Source: Actinospineispora acaciae DSM 45401 (lineage in GTDB: Bacteria > Actinomycetota > Actinomycetes > Mycobacteriales > Pseudonocardiaceae). Taken from it: DNA of 56,305 nucleotides. Made by a program: the position numbers and the translations under genes. Position 1 is the stretch's first letter, and each line of letters opens with the position of its first letter. The stretch is from assembly GCF_000620785.1 (NCBI RefSeq), contig NZ_JIAI01000028.1, positions 1 through 56,305 of the forward strand, in the 5' to 3' direction. The notes under the pieces were generated by a model that saw only the letters and a list, made by a program, of their open reading frames with translations, was not told the origin of the DNA and made no database searches. Shown one piece after another: positions 33,054 to 41,399 of the stretch.

Positions 33054-33625
33054 CCCGTCAGCCGCCCATCCTGGACACCGAGGACCTGCGCGCCCGGCTC
33101 GCCTCGGCCAGTCCGCCCACGCTGCTCGACGTGCGCACCCCCTCGGAGTTCGCCGCCGTGCACATCCCCGGTTCCTACAACGTGCCGCTGGCCACCCTGC
33201 GCGAACATCGCGACGAGCTGACCCGCACGCTCGATGCGCAGGTGGTACTCATCTGCCAGACCGGGCCGCGCGCCGAGCAGGCCGAGAAGGCGCTGGCCGA
33301 TGCCGGCCTGCCCGGGGTGCACGTGCTGGCCGGCGGGATCCGCGCCTGGCAGGCCGCCGGCGCCCCGACCAACCGCGGCCGCAACCGCTGGGACCTGGAA
33401 CGACAGGTCCGCTTCACCGCCGGCGCCCTGGTGCTGGCCGGCCTGCTGGGAAACCTTGTCGTGCCCGGCCTGGAGTGGTTGTCCGCCGGCGTCGGGGCCG
33501 GCTTGGTGCTCGCCGCGGTCACCAACACCTGCGCCATGGGCAACCTGCTGTCCCGCCTGCCCTGGAACCGGACCGGCGAGTCGTGCCCGACCCTGGCGAT
33601 CACCCAGCTGGCCAAGGACCGGTAG
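33050..33625 (+). CDS. Rhodanese with C-terminal membrane (DUF2892-like) segment
   Basis: GTG 33050 overlaps the TGA of the upstream gene, so the two are coupled. Residues 10-105 form a rhodanese domain (TLLDVRTPSEFAAVHIPGSYNVPL, VVLICQTGPRAEQAEKAL) with active cysteine in CQTGPRA. Residues 125-175 are two hydrophobic helices (ALVLAGLLGNLVVPGLEWL; GAGLVLAAVTNTCAMGNLL) of the inner-membrane DUF2892 type. It likely passes sulfane sulfur between thiols at the membrane, feeding or draining the persulfide dioxygenase. Confidence 0.88.
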   Translation: MTRQPPILDTEDLRARLASASPPTLLDVRTPSEFAAVHIPGSYNVPLATLREHRDELTRTLDAQVVLICQTGPRAEQAEKALADAGLPGVHVLAGGIRAWQAAGAPTNRGRNRWDLERQVRFTAGALVLAGLLGNLVVPGLEWLSAGVGAGLVLAAVTNTCAMGNLLSRLPWNRTGESCPTLAITQLAKDR

Positions 33626-33666
33626 CCCGGCGCGCGGGACGGCCTAGACTCGACATCGGGTGCTCA

Positions 33667-33682
33667 GTACGCCCCGGGGTAT
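33667..33682. promoter_or_regulatory. CstR/CsoR-type operator 3
   Basis: GTACGCCCCGGGGTAT, a third palindrome of the same type, 20 bp upstream of the repressor's ATG 33702; it suggests autoregulation. Confidence 0.65.
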
Positions 33683-33701
33683 CGACAAGGTTAGGTGCGG
33701 C

Positions 33702-33962
33702 ATGCAGCTCGAACCCGATGTCATCGGCGGGGTCCTCAACCGCCTGCGCCGCGCCGAAGGACAACTCGGCGGCGTGATCAAGATGATGCAGGACGGACGC
33801 GACTGCGAGGAGGTCATCACCCAGCTCGCCGCCGTGTCCCGCGCGCTCGACAAGGCCGGGTTTGCCATCATCGCCTCCGGACTGCAGCAATGCATCGCCA
33901 ACGGCGAACAGAGCCAGATCGACAGGGCCAAGCTGGAGAAGCTGTTCCTCTCACTCGCCTAG
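33702..33962 (+). CDS. CstR-like persulfide-sensing repressor (CsoR family)
   Basis: The 86-residue all-helical product starts at ATG 33702. It has the CsoR/RcnR family core (VLNRLRRAEGQLGGVIKMMQDGRDCEEVITQLAAVSRAL). Two cysteines, Cys35 and Cys64, are 29 residues apart, as in the family. The His of the copper site in CsoR (H-x3-C) is replaced by glycine (ASGLQQC), which fits CstR-type proteins that form a persulfide cross-link rather than bind Cu(I). With the operators at 31577, 31625 and 33667 it should repress the sulfur genes until sulfide or persulfide rises. Confidence 0.85.
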   Translation: MQLEPDVIGGVLNRLRRAEGQLGGVIKMMQDGRDCEEVITQLAAVSRALDKAGFAIIASGLQQCIANGEQSQIDRAKLEKLFLSLA

Positions 33963-33972
33963 CCGGCGTCCT

Positions 33973-35190
33973 TCACTGGTGGCGGAGTGCGTCGAGGGGG
34001 CGCAGCCGGGCGGCGCGGTAGGCCGGGTAGCCGCCGGCGAGGATGCCGACCAGCACGCTGGCCGTGAACGCGATCAGCGACCAGGTGGGGGAGACGGCGG
34101 GCGCTGGGAGGTCCGGCAGCGCGTGTGGGATGAGTATGGCGGCGACTTCGGTCACGACAAGGCCGAGCACTATGCCTGCCAGGCCTCCGGTGGCGGTGAG
34201 CAGGACCGACTCGGTCAGGAACTGCCGCAGGATGGCATGTCGGGTGGCGCCGACGGCCTTGCGGATACCGATCTCCCTGATCCGCTCGGCGAGGGAGACC
34301 AGCATGATGTTGGCTATCCCGATCGCGCCGACGAGCAGTGAGATCGCCCCGATCGTCGCGATCGTGGCCCTGAGCCCGGTGAGGAACTTGATGTCCTGCT
34401 CGATCTCCCACTGGAAGTTGAGTACCTCGAAGTCACGCCGGGACGGGTTGGTGATGCGGTGTTGGCGGTCCAGGACGGCGGTCACCTCGTCGCTGAGTCG
34501 GCCGACCGTGCTGAGGTCGCCGGTTTCGACGATGATCTGGTCGACGGAGTTGTCCTTGCCGAACAGGTAGCCGCGGGCGGTCTGCCTGGGCAGGATCACG
34601 ACGTTGTCCTGTAGGCCGTTCGAGGTGATGGCGCCGACCACGGTGAACGTGCTGCCGGCCAGCCGAACCTGCTGGCCGATGGCGGCGCTCGGGTCGGCGC
34701 CGAACAGTTCCTCGACCGGCGTGGGGCCGAGCACGACCTCTCGTACGGCGGGGTGTTCCTCGGCGGGGGCGAGGAACCGGCCGGCCGCCAGGTGCCGGTT
34801 GGCGACGGTGAGGTAGTCGACGGGGGCGCCGATCGCGGTCACCTGTCGTTGCCTGGTGCCCGCGTCCAGCACGGCGCTACCGCTGACCAGCGTTGTCACC
34901 GACAGGGTGTGGGGGACCCTGGTCCGGTCGCGCAGCGCTCGCGCGTCCTGCTCGGTGAGGTCGTGGATCTGCGCGGCCCCGGCCAGCTGTCCGGTTGTCT
35001 TGGTCACCATGACCTGCCTGACCAGCGGCCCGACCAGCTCGAAGTAGTAGGCCTCCAGCGTTCTGCCCAGTGCCGTGCCCAGGATGACCGCGGCGACCCC
35101 GATCACGACCCCCAGCGTGGTCAGGCCCGAGCGCATCTTGTTGGTTCGCAACGCCCGCAGGGCGGCGCGAAACGACTCCCACAGATTCAT
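33973..35190 (-). CDS. ABC transporter permease (MacB/FtsX-type)
   Basis: The 405-residue product begins MNLWESFRAALRALRTNKMRSGLTTLGVVIGVAAVILGTAL, the first helix of MacB-type permeases. A large extracytoplasmic domain (residues 45-280) follows, then three helices with the FtsX motif (ISLLVGAIGIANIMLVSLAERIREIGIRKAVGA; SVLLTATGGLAGIVLG; SLIAFTASVLVGILAGGYPAYRAARLRPLDAL). No ATPase gene is adjacent; the nearest is at 47083. It follows the paralogue at 35300 on the same strand. A weak box-like site (AGGACCTTGTGCCC, 35280-35293) lies 90 bp upstream. Function may be export or envelope signalling. Confidence 0.85.
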   Translation of the reverse strand: MNLWESFRAALRALRTNKMRSGLTTLGVVIGVAAVILGTALGRTLEAYYFELVGPLVRQVMVTKTTGQLAGAAQIHDLTEQDARALRDRTRVPHTLSVTTLVSGSAVLDAGTRQRQVTAIGAPVDYLTVANRHLAAGRFLAPAEEHPAVREVVLGPTPVEELFGADPSAAIGQQVRLAGSTFTVVGAITSNGLQDNVVILPRQTARGYLFGKDNSVDQIIVETGDLSTVGRLSDEVTAVLDRQHRITNPSRRDFEVLNFQWEIEQDIKFLTGLRATIATIGAISLLVGAIGIANIMLVSLAERIREIGIRKAVGATRHAILRQFLTESVLLTATGGLAGIVLGLVVTEVAAILIPHALPDLPAPAVSPTWSLIAFTASVLVGILAGGYPAYRAARLRPLDALRHQ

Positions 35191-35299
35191 CGGCCGCCCC
35201 CGCCCCTCGGTTCCGGTACGCCGGCCCCATGGTCACCGTCGGGGCGCACGGAGTCGGCCGGCCTTCGGCTCCACTTCCCAGGACCTTGTGCCCGAAGGG

Positions 35300-36523
35300 T
35301 CACTCGTAGCGCAGCGCGTCCACGATGTGCATGTTCGCGGCGCGCATGGCCGGGTAGAGCCCGGCCATGATGCCGATCGTGACGCTGATCCCGAAGGACA
35401 GCGCGATCGAGCCGGGCGAGACGACCGGGGCGGGGAAGGTGTCCGTGGCGCGGGGGATCACGATCGCCGCCACCTGGCAGGTCAACACTCCGAACAGGAC
35501 ACCGGCGACACCGCCCGCGTTGGCCAGCGTGCTGGACTCGATCAGGAACTGCCGGACGACCGCGGTGGCGGAGGCGCCGACGGCCTTGCGCAGGCCGATC
35601 TCGCGGGTGCGTTCGGTGACCGAGACCAGCATGATGTTGGCGACGCCTATTCCGCCCACCAGCAGCGAGATCGCCGCGATGATTGCGATGAAGCCCTGTA
35701 GGGCGTCGAGGAACTGTTGGCGCTGCTCAATCAGACGCTGGAGGGAGAGCAGCTCGAAGTCCCGGCGCGAGGGGTCGGCGACGTGGTGCCGGGCGTCGAG
35801 AACCGACGTGATCTGCTCGGTGGCGGCCGGGACGGTGGCCGCGCTGGTGGCCTTGACGATGATCTGGTTGACGGTGGTGTTGTTGCCGAACAGGTAGGTG
35901 CGCGCGGTCTGGATCGGCATGAGGGCGATGTTGTCCTGCTGGCCGTTCATCGCGAGCACCCCGACGACCTGGAAGGCGGTGCGGTCGAGCCGGACCTGTT
36001 GGCCGATCGCCGCGGACGGGTCGTTGGCGAACAGCTCCCGAACCGGGGTCGGGCCGAGCACGATCTCTCGTGACGTGACTCCGGCGCGCGCCCGGTCCCG
36101 GTCGAGGTGCCGGCCGGCGGCGAGCTTGCGGTCGGTCACGGTCAGGTAGTCGTCGGTGGAGCCGAGGACGGTGATCCGGCGCTCCCCGTCTCCGGCGCGC
36201 AGGATCACGCCGCCGGACACCACGGGTGTCACCGAGGCGATGTCCGGTGCCCTTGCCGGGTCGCGCAGGGCGGCCACGTCCGCGTTGCTGAGGTCCTTGA
36301 CCTGGACCGCGCCGGTGGTGTGCCCCTCCAGGGAGGTCACGGTGATCTGGGTCATCAGCGGCCCGACCAGCTCGTCGAACCAGGCCTTCACCCCGTTGCC
36401 CAGCGCCACACCGATGATCACCGCCGCGATGCCGATCACGATGCCGATCGTGGTGAGCGCGGAACGCATCTTGTTGACCCGCAGCGCGCGCAGCGCCGCT
36501 CGAAACGCGTCCGAGAGGTCCAT
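35300..36523 (-). CDS. ABC transporter permease (MacB/FtsX-type)
   Basis: The 407-residue product starts MDLSDAFRAALRALRVNKMRSALTTIGIVIGIAAVIIGVAL and ends with the FtsX-like helices (AAISLLVGGIGVANIMLVSVTERTREIGLRKAVGA; LANAGGVAGVLFG; IALSFGISVTIGIMAGLYPAMRAANMHIVDALRYE). It is a full-length paralogue of 33973-35190 and of the broken permease at 47823. A DosR-like box (GAGGCGAAAGACTC) lies 64 bp upstream of ATG 36523. It probably pairs with the ATPase at 47083 or another elsewhere; the cargo is unknown. Confidence 0.85.
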   Translation of the reverse strand: MDLSDAFRAALRALRVNKMRSALTTIGIVIGIAAVIIGVALGNGVKAWFDELVGPLMTQITVTSLEGHTTGAVQVKDLSNADVAALRDPARAPDIASVTPVVSGGVILRAGDGERRITVLGSTDDYLTVTDRKLAAGRHLDRDRARAGVTSREIVLGPTPVRELFANDPSAAIGQQVRLDRTAFQVVGVLAMNGQQDNIALMPIQTARTYLFGNNTTVNQIIVKATSAATVPAATEQITSVLDARHHVADPSRRDFELLSLQRLIEQRQQFLDALQGFIAIIAAISLLVGGIGVANIMLVSVTERTREIGLRKAVGASATAVVRQFLIESSTLANAGGVAGVLFGVLTCQVAAIVIPRATDTFPAPVVSPGSIALSFGISVTIGIMAGLYPAMRAANMHIVDALRYE

Positions 36524-36586
36524 GGCAGTCCTCGTGTCGACTCCTGTTGTTGAGCCGAGGATGGCGAGGAGAGCGGCTTCGGGCAG

Positions 36587-36600
36587 GAGGCGAAAGACTC
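36587..36600. promoter_or_regulatory. DosR-like box upstream of ABC permease
   Basis: GAGGCGAAAGACTC, 64 bp upstream of ATG 36523; one base from the CGAAAGACC core. Confidence 0.5.
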
Positions 36601-36659
36601 ATGAAAGGCCTGGTTCGGGCGCCGCGACCGGCCACGAGCGAGCCGTGCGTCCCCGCGAG

Positions 36660-36780
36660 CGGTGGCTTCGGACTCCTGGCGGGTGGCCGGTCCGGGTCGT
36701 CGGCATCATCACCCGCCGCAACCTCCTCGACGTCGAGCGGCGCCGCGCCCGGGCGTCGCGGCACGCGCCCCAACTGAGAC
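36660..36780 (+). pseudogene. CBS-domain C-terminal relic
   Basis: The plus strand reads PVRVVGIITRRNLLDVERRRARASRHA, the last strand and helix of a CBS repeat (VVGIIT-R-x-LL). Nothing upstream in frame completes the domain, and the sequence ends near the opposing DUF6292-like gene. It is probably a relic of a CBS gene deleted between the permease and this point. Confidence 0.35.
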
Positions 36781-36804
36781 GTCCTTCTGGGACTTCGCGC
36801 GGCA

Positions 36805-37263
36805 CTAGGTCCCGAGCGGGGCGAACCGGGACAGGGTTTTGACCAGCAGTTGGCGCCCCACCGGCCGGCGGCGCGTCGGGGTGGCGCAGGCCCACGGGGT
36901 GTCGGGGTCGGCGTACAGCGCGGCGACGAAGTGCGCCACCGCGCTGGGCGTCGGCAGCGAGCGTTGGCTGGACAGGTAGCGGGTCACGGCGTCAAGCTGC
37001 GTGTGGTCGCGGTGGCTGAGGCTGGCCGACCAGCCCGAGGAGGGTTCCCAGCGCAGCCGGGTGGGCGTCCACGGCGCGGCGCCGCGCATCGGTGGATCCA
37101 GGGTGAGCGTCCCGGCGGGGGTGTCGCTCTCCTCGGTGTTCAGGGCGCGCACCCGGATGCCTCGCCGGGCCAGGTCCACCGCCACCGCGGACAGGTAGCC
37201 GACGACCAGGCTGCGCTCGGTCGGAGTCGCTCGGCGCCGGGGCCGTGTCGTGTCCTGGGGCAT
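36805..37263 (-). CDS. DUF6292-like protein
   Basis: The 152-residue product from ATG 37263 starts MPQDTTRPRRRATPTERSLVVGYLSAVAVDLARRGI, continues with a beta-rich middle (AGTLTLDPPMRGAAPWTPTRLRWEP, GWSASLSHRDH) and a helical end (RYLSSQRSLPTPSAVAHFVAALYADPD). I associate this pattern with the actinomycete DUF6292 family, of unknown function. A DosR-like box (TGGCCGAAAGACCC, 37369-37382) lies 106 bp upstream. Confidence 0.65.
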   Translation of the reverse strand: MPQDTTRPRRRATPTERSLVVGYLSAVAVDLARRGIRVRALNTEESDTPAGTLTLDPPMRGAAPWTPTRLRWEPSSGWSASLSHRDHTQLDAVTRYLSSQRSLPTPSAVAHFVAALYADPDTPWACATPTRRRPVGRQLLVKTLSRFAPLGT

Positions 37264-37368
37264 GAGGACCCATCTCCTTGCGGTGCGCTCGGCCGGCTGG
37301 GCCGCCGGTGGGCATGCCTCGCCCGAGATGACCAGTCGGATCATGCGGGTGTCGGCGCGTGCGAGGAA

Positions 37369-37382
37369 TGGCCGAAAGACCC
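37369..37382. promoter_or_regulatory. DosR-like box between DUF6292-like and DUF3040 genes
   Basis: TGGCCGAAAGACCC, with the CGAAAGACCC core, 106 bp upstream of ATG 37263 and 128 bp upstream of ATG 37511; it could serve either divergent gene. Confidence 0.5.
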
Positions 37383-37510
37383 GCGCCGGCGGGCTGATGG
37401 GTGCCGGGCAGCTCGGTCGTGTGCCGGGACCAACGGGAACAACGCCCCTGTCTCGCGCCCGGGGAGGCCGAGCAGCATCGAACCCGACGAGATCCCGATA
37501 GGAGCCTGCC

Positions 37511-37819
37511 ATGCTCAGCGAACGAGAACGGCGCACGTTGCGCGAGATCGAGCAGCAGCTCGCCGAGGAGGACCAGCGATTCGCCGTGGCGATGAGCCGT
37601 CCGCTGACCAGCCGAGCGTCCCGATGGCTTCGGCGCGGACACGACGTGACCACCGTGCTGGCCGTCCTGCTCGCCCTGACCTGCCTGACGGTGACACCCA
37701 GAACGACCGCCGCCGCCGGTGTTCTCGCCGCGCTGCTCGCGATCACCGCATTTTACCTGCGCAGACGGCGTTTCCCCGGCCTACCCACCGCTGAACGGCG
37801 TTGGTCCGGCCGAGGTTAG
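37511..37819 (+). CDS. DUF3040 membrane protein
   Basis: The 102-residue product begins MLSERERRTLREIEQQLAEEDQRFAVAM, the signature of DUF3040 proteins. Two hydrophobic segments follow (TTVLAVLLALTCLTV; AGVLAALLAITAFYL). It is a small inner-membrane protein of unknown function common in actinomycetes. Its last 39 bases overlap the 3' end of the converging kinase gene (37781), an unusual coding overlap on opposite strands. Confidence 0.85.
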   Translation: MLSERERRTLREIEQQLAEEDQRFAVAMSRPLTSRASRWLRRGHDVTTVLAVLLALTCLTVTPRTTAAAGVLAALLAITAFYLRRRRFPGLPTAERRWSGRG

Positions 37820-39367
37820 GCACGGACCGGTGCCCGCCGTTCGGGCCGGCCAGTTACGACGGTCGTCGTCGCGTGTGGCGTCCTCCCAGGCCCGCGCGCC
37901 GAGGGCCAGCGAGTCGGTGGGGGTTCGGGTCGTGTCGATGACGACCGCGTCCGGCCACGGGTCGGCGTCGCGTTCCATCGCCGAGGCCACCGCGAGGGTG
38001 GCGTCCGAGGGGCCGCGGCGGCGGTGCAGGATGCGGCGGGCGGCGACCGCGTGCGGCGCGTCGCAGCGCAGCTCGATGAGTTCGGCGTGGGTGCGTTCGG
38101 CCAGGTCCGTGGCCAGGGCACGGTGCCGGGCGCTGGTCCACGATGCGTCCAGCACGACATGCTCGCCGAACCTCAGGGCCTGCTCGGCGTGGTGCACCAA
38201 CTCGGCGTAGGTGCCGTCGGTGTTCGCCGTGGCGTAGAGGCCGTGGCGGTAGGTCGCACGCGCAGGGTGGTTGGGGTCGAGGCCGGCCTGTTCCTTGCGC
38301 AGCCGGTCGCTGGAGATGAGCACCGCGCCCATCCGGTCGGCGAGCGCGCCGGCCAGGGTGGACTTGCCGGTGCCGGGCAGCCCGCCGACGAGCGCCAGCC
38401 GGACCGCGCCCCGGTGCAGGTGGCGGGCGCTGAGGTCGGCGTGCCGGCCGACCAGGGCCTGGGCTTCGGCGTTGCCCTGCTCGGCCTTGAGACAGTTGAC
38501 CAGGGTGCGCACGCAGGCGCGGTAGGCCACGTAGTGGTGGCGCAGCGAGGCCGGTGCGGGGTCGCCCGCGAACTCGGCGTAGTCGTCGAGGAACCGGGCG
38601 CCCAGGTCCGCGCGGCCGAGGCGTTCGAGGTCCATGGCCAGGAAGGCGGCGTCGTCTAGGCCGTCGACGTGGCGCAGGCCGTCGTCGAACTCCAGGCAGT
38701 CCAGTGCCCTGGGCCCGTCGGGGAGGCAGAAGATGTCGTCGGCGAGCAGGTCGCCGTGGCCGTCCACGGCCCGCCCGGCGGCGCACCGGGCCGCGAACAA
38801 CGGCTCGCGCCCGGCGGTGAACCGGGGCGCCAGCCGGGCCAGGTCGTCGTACACGGCCTCGTCCAGCGGGCGGCCCCGGAACCGTTCCAGGCGCTCCAGT
38901 GTGGCCAGCCACCGGCCCCGCGTTGCGCTGGCCGTGGCGGCCGCCGAGATGGCCGGCCCGCGCTCGGCCCGCGCGTGGAAGGCGGCGAGCCGCCTGGCCA
39001 GCGCACGCAGCGCGTCCGAGACCGGCTCGCCGGCGCTCACCAGGGTGGACAGCCGCCGCCGGGCCGGCATCCGGCGCATCACCACCAGGTGGTCGGCCGG
39101 GCCGCCGGTCACCGGGTCGCTAATGTCGGACACCCCGAGGTAGACGTCCGGCGCGAGCCGTCGGTTGAGCTCGACCTCCCGGCGGCAGGCGGCCAGCCGG
39201 GCGGACCGGGTGGTGAAGTCCAGGAAGCCGGTGCGGACCGGCTTCTTCAGCTTGTACGCCCGGTCACCGACCAGGAACACCACGCCGATGTGCGTCTCGT
39301 GGCAGGCCGCGAACGGCGACCTCTCGGTCGTCTCGGTCGTCGGGTCCGTCTGGTTCGCAGCGCCCAT
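37781..39367 (-). CDS. Bifunctional aminoglycoside-phosphotransferase-like/AAA (P-loop) protein, Rv2004c-like
   Basis: The 528-residue product starts at ATG 39367 (MGAANQTDP). The N-terminal half is an APH-like kinase fold (VVFLVGDRAYKLKKPVRTGFLDFTTRSAR; catalytic DGHGDLLADDIFC; LDCLEFDDGLRHVD). The C-terminal half is a P-loop kinase (LALVGGLPGTGKSTLAGALADRMGAVLISSD). This two-part architecture matches Rv2004c, a DosR-regulon protein in mycobacteria. The substrate is unknown. Two box-like sites in the divergent region (39462 and 39521) are shared with the universal stress protein at 39612. The last 39 bases overlap the DUF3040 gene. Confidence 0.85.
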   Translation of the reverse strand: MGAANQTDPTTETTERSPFAACHETHIGVVFLVGDRAYKLKKPVRTGFLDFTTRSARLAACRREVELNRRLAPDVYLGVSDISDPVTGGPADHLVVMRRMPARRRLSTLVSAGEPVSDALRALARRLAAFHARAERGPAISAAATASATRGRWLATLERLERFRGRPLDEAVYDDLARLAPRFTAGREPLFAARCAAGRAVDGHGDLLADDIFCLPDGPRALDCLEFDDGLRHVDGLDDAAFLAMDLERLGRADLGARFLDDYAEFAGDPAPASLRHHYVAYRACVRTLVNCLKAEQGNAEAQALVGRHADLSARHLHRGAVRLALVGGLPGTGKSTLAGALADRMGAVLISSDRLRKEQAGLDPNHPARATYRHGLYATANTDGTYAELVHHAEQALRFGEHVVLDASWTSARHRALATDLAERTHAELIELRCDAPHAVAARRILHRRRGPSDATLAVASAMERDADPWPDAVVIDTTRTPTDSLALGARAWEDATRDDDRRNWPARTAGTGPCLTSAGPTPFSGG

Positions 39368-39461
39368 GGGCCGGCTCCGATCCGATATCCGATGGCGGGT
39401 TCGACGTCGAGTGCACCGGTATCCGGCGGCGGAGCCCAGATGCCGCTGGTCCCGGACCGCC

Positions 39462-39475
39462 CGGGCGAAGGTCCC
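39462..39475. promoter_or_regulatory. DosR-like box, kinase side
   Basis: CGGGCGAAGGTCCC, 95 bp upstream of the kinase start at 39367, with the CGAAGGTCCC core. Confidence 0.55.
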
Positions 39476-39520
39476 GGTGTCGGGTCCGGAAACGGAGCCG
39501 ATGGGAGTCGCCGGGATGAG

Positions 39521-39534
39521 GGGTCGAAGGACCC
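39521..39534. promoter_or_regulatory. DosR-like box, USP side
   Basis: GGGTCGAAGGACCC, a near-perfect palindrome 78 bp upstream of ATG 39612. It is the best match in the window to the shared motif. Confidence 0.65.
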
Positions 39535-39611
39535 ACGTCACTGGGACGTCCGCCGCTGCCGCCGAGCCAGCGGTGTCGGCAGCCTGGTCGGTAAGGACAC
39601 CGGGAGGCGTG

Positions 39612-40502
39612 ATGGCGTATCAGACTGGCCGAACCATCGTGGTCGGCGTCGACGGGTCGGACTCCGCCCTGGCAGCCGTGCGGTGGGCGGCAACGGAGGC
39701 GGCCCGCTGGCGGGTGCCGCTGTGGTTGGTCAACGCCTGCCCGTGGCCCGAGCACCACTTCGGTCAGGTGACGCTCGGGTTGGACGCCCGCACCGTGTTC
39801 GTGCGGCTGGCCCGCGAGCAGCTCGAGACCGCCGCCTCGGTGGCCACCGAGGCCGCCCCCGGTATCGAGGTGGCCAAGCAGGTGATCGTCAGTTATCCGA
39901 TACCGGTGCTGGTCGCGGAGTCGAAGCGTGCCCGTTTGGTGGTGATCGGAGATCGCGGCCTGGGCGGTGTGACCGGGCTGCTGGTCGGGTCGGTGGCGGT
40001 CGGGGTGGCGGCTCGGGGCGCGTGCCCGGTGGTGGTGGTGCGGGGTGAGCCGCCGGTGGCGCTGGACTCGCCGCTGCCGGTGGTGGTGGGGGTCGACGGC
40101 ACCGAGCGCAGCGAGGCGGCGTTGGCATTCGCCTTCGAGGCCGCCTCGGCGCGGGCGGTGCCGTTGGTGGCCGTTCACACCTGGGGCCAGGAGCGCATCG
40201 ACCCGATCTTCGGCGCGCTGCTGGACTGGGACGCGATCGAGGACTGGCAACGGCAGGTACTGGCCGAGCGCCTCGCCGGCTGGGCGGAGAAGTACCCGGA
40301 CGTGACGGTGCGACGGGTGGTCAGCCGGGACGCTCCCGCGCATCGCCTGCTGGCCGAGGCCGAGCACGCCCAGCTGGTGGTGGTCGGCTCGCATGGGCGG
40401 GGCGGTCTCGCCGGGTTGGTCTTGGGCTCGGTCAGCCACTCGCTGCTGCACCACGCACCGTGCCCGGTCGCCGTGGTCCGGCCGGACGGCGACCAGGTCT
40501 GA
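39612..40502 (+). CDS. Universal stress protein, two-domain
   Basis: ATG 39612 follows GGGAGG and gives 296 residues. Both UspA folds are complete: TIVVGVDGSDSALAAVRWAATEA with GDRGLGGVTGLLVGSVA, and VVVGVDGTERSEAALAFAFEAAS with GSHGRGGLAGLVLGSVSHSLLHHAPCPVAVV. Close to the paralogues at 27723 and 54040 (shared DWDAIEDWQRQVLAERLAGWAEKYPD block). It is divergent from the Rv2004c-like kinase with two DosR-like boxes in between. Like relatives it should bind ATP and act in dormancy or stress control. Confidence 0.92.
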   Translation: MAYQTGRTIVVGVDGSDSALAAVRWAATEAARWRVPLWLVNACPWPEHHFGQVTLGLDARTVFVRLAREQLETAASVATEAAPGIEVAKQVIVSYPIPVLVAESKRARLVVIGDRGLGGVTGLLVGSVAVGVAARGACPVVVVRGEPPVALDSPLPVVVGVDGTERSEAALAFAFEAASARAVPLVAVHTWGQERIDPIFGALLDWDAIEDWQRQVLAERLAGWAEKYPDVTVRRVVSRDAPAHRLLAEAEHAQLVVVGSHGRGGLAGLVLGSVSHSLLHHAPCPVAVVRPDGDQV

Positions 40503-40648
40503 CGCCGCGTGTCGTGGTGAGCGCAGGTCCCTGTTTTCCCGTTCCGGGCCGCTGTCCCTGCCGAGTCGGGACAATGAGTGCGGCCGGTGAGGTGGCACCC
40601 ACCGGGAAGATCAGTCGAGCGTCGTGATTTTGTTGGGCGGGGAGGAGA

Positions 40649-41395
40649 TTGGGACAGCTCCTTCGGGCATCGCCATTTCTGGCCGTGACGATCACGGGTG
40701 GCGTCGTAGCGCTCGTCCTGATCATGATCGCTGGAACGGAATCAGGCCTGGGTGGTTTCCTGCTCCTCCTTGTGGTTGCCGTGCTTCCTCGCGCGATTGC
40801 ACACGCGCGAAAGCGGTCGGGTCGAAAGGAAGGAGCTGACCGGGCGGCGGCGCTGTTCGATGATTTGACGGCTGGCCGAGCCCTGAAGCCTCTGGACGTC
40901 GACGGCCTCGTCATGGGTCACGCGGAGAATGCCCGTCTGGAGTTTCGTGCGACGTACAGTCGGCTCTACGGGCTGGAACATGATCAGCCGATGGGAAATA
41001 TCCTACTCTTGGGATGGCTCGGCTTGGCCGAGCTTATCGGCGTCTATTTCGCGGCGTCACGCGCACGCAAGCGCGCGGAAGCCGAGGCCGGGCTTCGGTG
41101 GCGTGACGTGCAGGTAGCACGGGTAGTGCTCACCAACCAGCGCCTCGTCTGCAGAGCGGATCATCAATGGCTGAGCTTCTACTACAGGGAAATCTCCGCG
41201 CTGTATCCAGATATGGACAGATGGGAGGTCGTCCTGGAGTTCCGCGACGCGCGCGTGGCCCCGCTGCGCCTGGACGGATCTGCGGTTCGGGCGATCTGCG
41301 TGTACCTGTGCTGGGCGCTCCACGGGCGTAGGGGTCTCACCAGCGATCCCGCTTTTGCAGCTCTCAGATCGGCAGGGCGGCGTGCCGGAATGTGA
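40649..41395 (+). CDS. Hypothetical membrane protein inserted beside a CBS gene
   Basis: TTG 40649 follows GGAGGAG and gives 248 residues. Two hydrophobic helices (FLAVTITGGVVALVLIMIAG; GLGGFLLLLVVAVLPRAI) are followed by a charged linker and a C-terminal domain with VLTNQRLVCR, WLSFYYREISALYPDMDRWEVVLEF, resembling a PH-like fold seen in other actinomycete hypothetical proteins. Codon use is lower in GC than neighbours. It ends immediately before a CBS gene that has lost its beginning, so it may have been inserted there. The function is unknown. Confidence 0.6.
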   Translation: MGQLLRASPFLAVTITGGVVALVLIMIAGTESGLGGFLLLLVVAVLPRAIAHARKRSGRKEGADRAAALFDDLTAGRALKPLDVDGLVMGHAENARLEFRATYSRLYGLEHDQPMGNILLLGWLGLAELIGVYFAASRARKRAEAEAGLRWRDVQVARVVLTNQRLVCRADHQWLSFYYREISALYPDMDRWEVVLEFRDARVAPLRLDGSAVRAICVYLCWALHGRRGLTSDPAFAALRSAGRRAGM

Positions 41396-41399
41396 ACGG

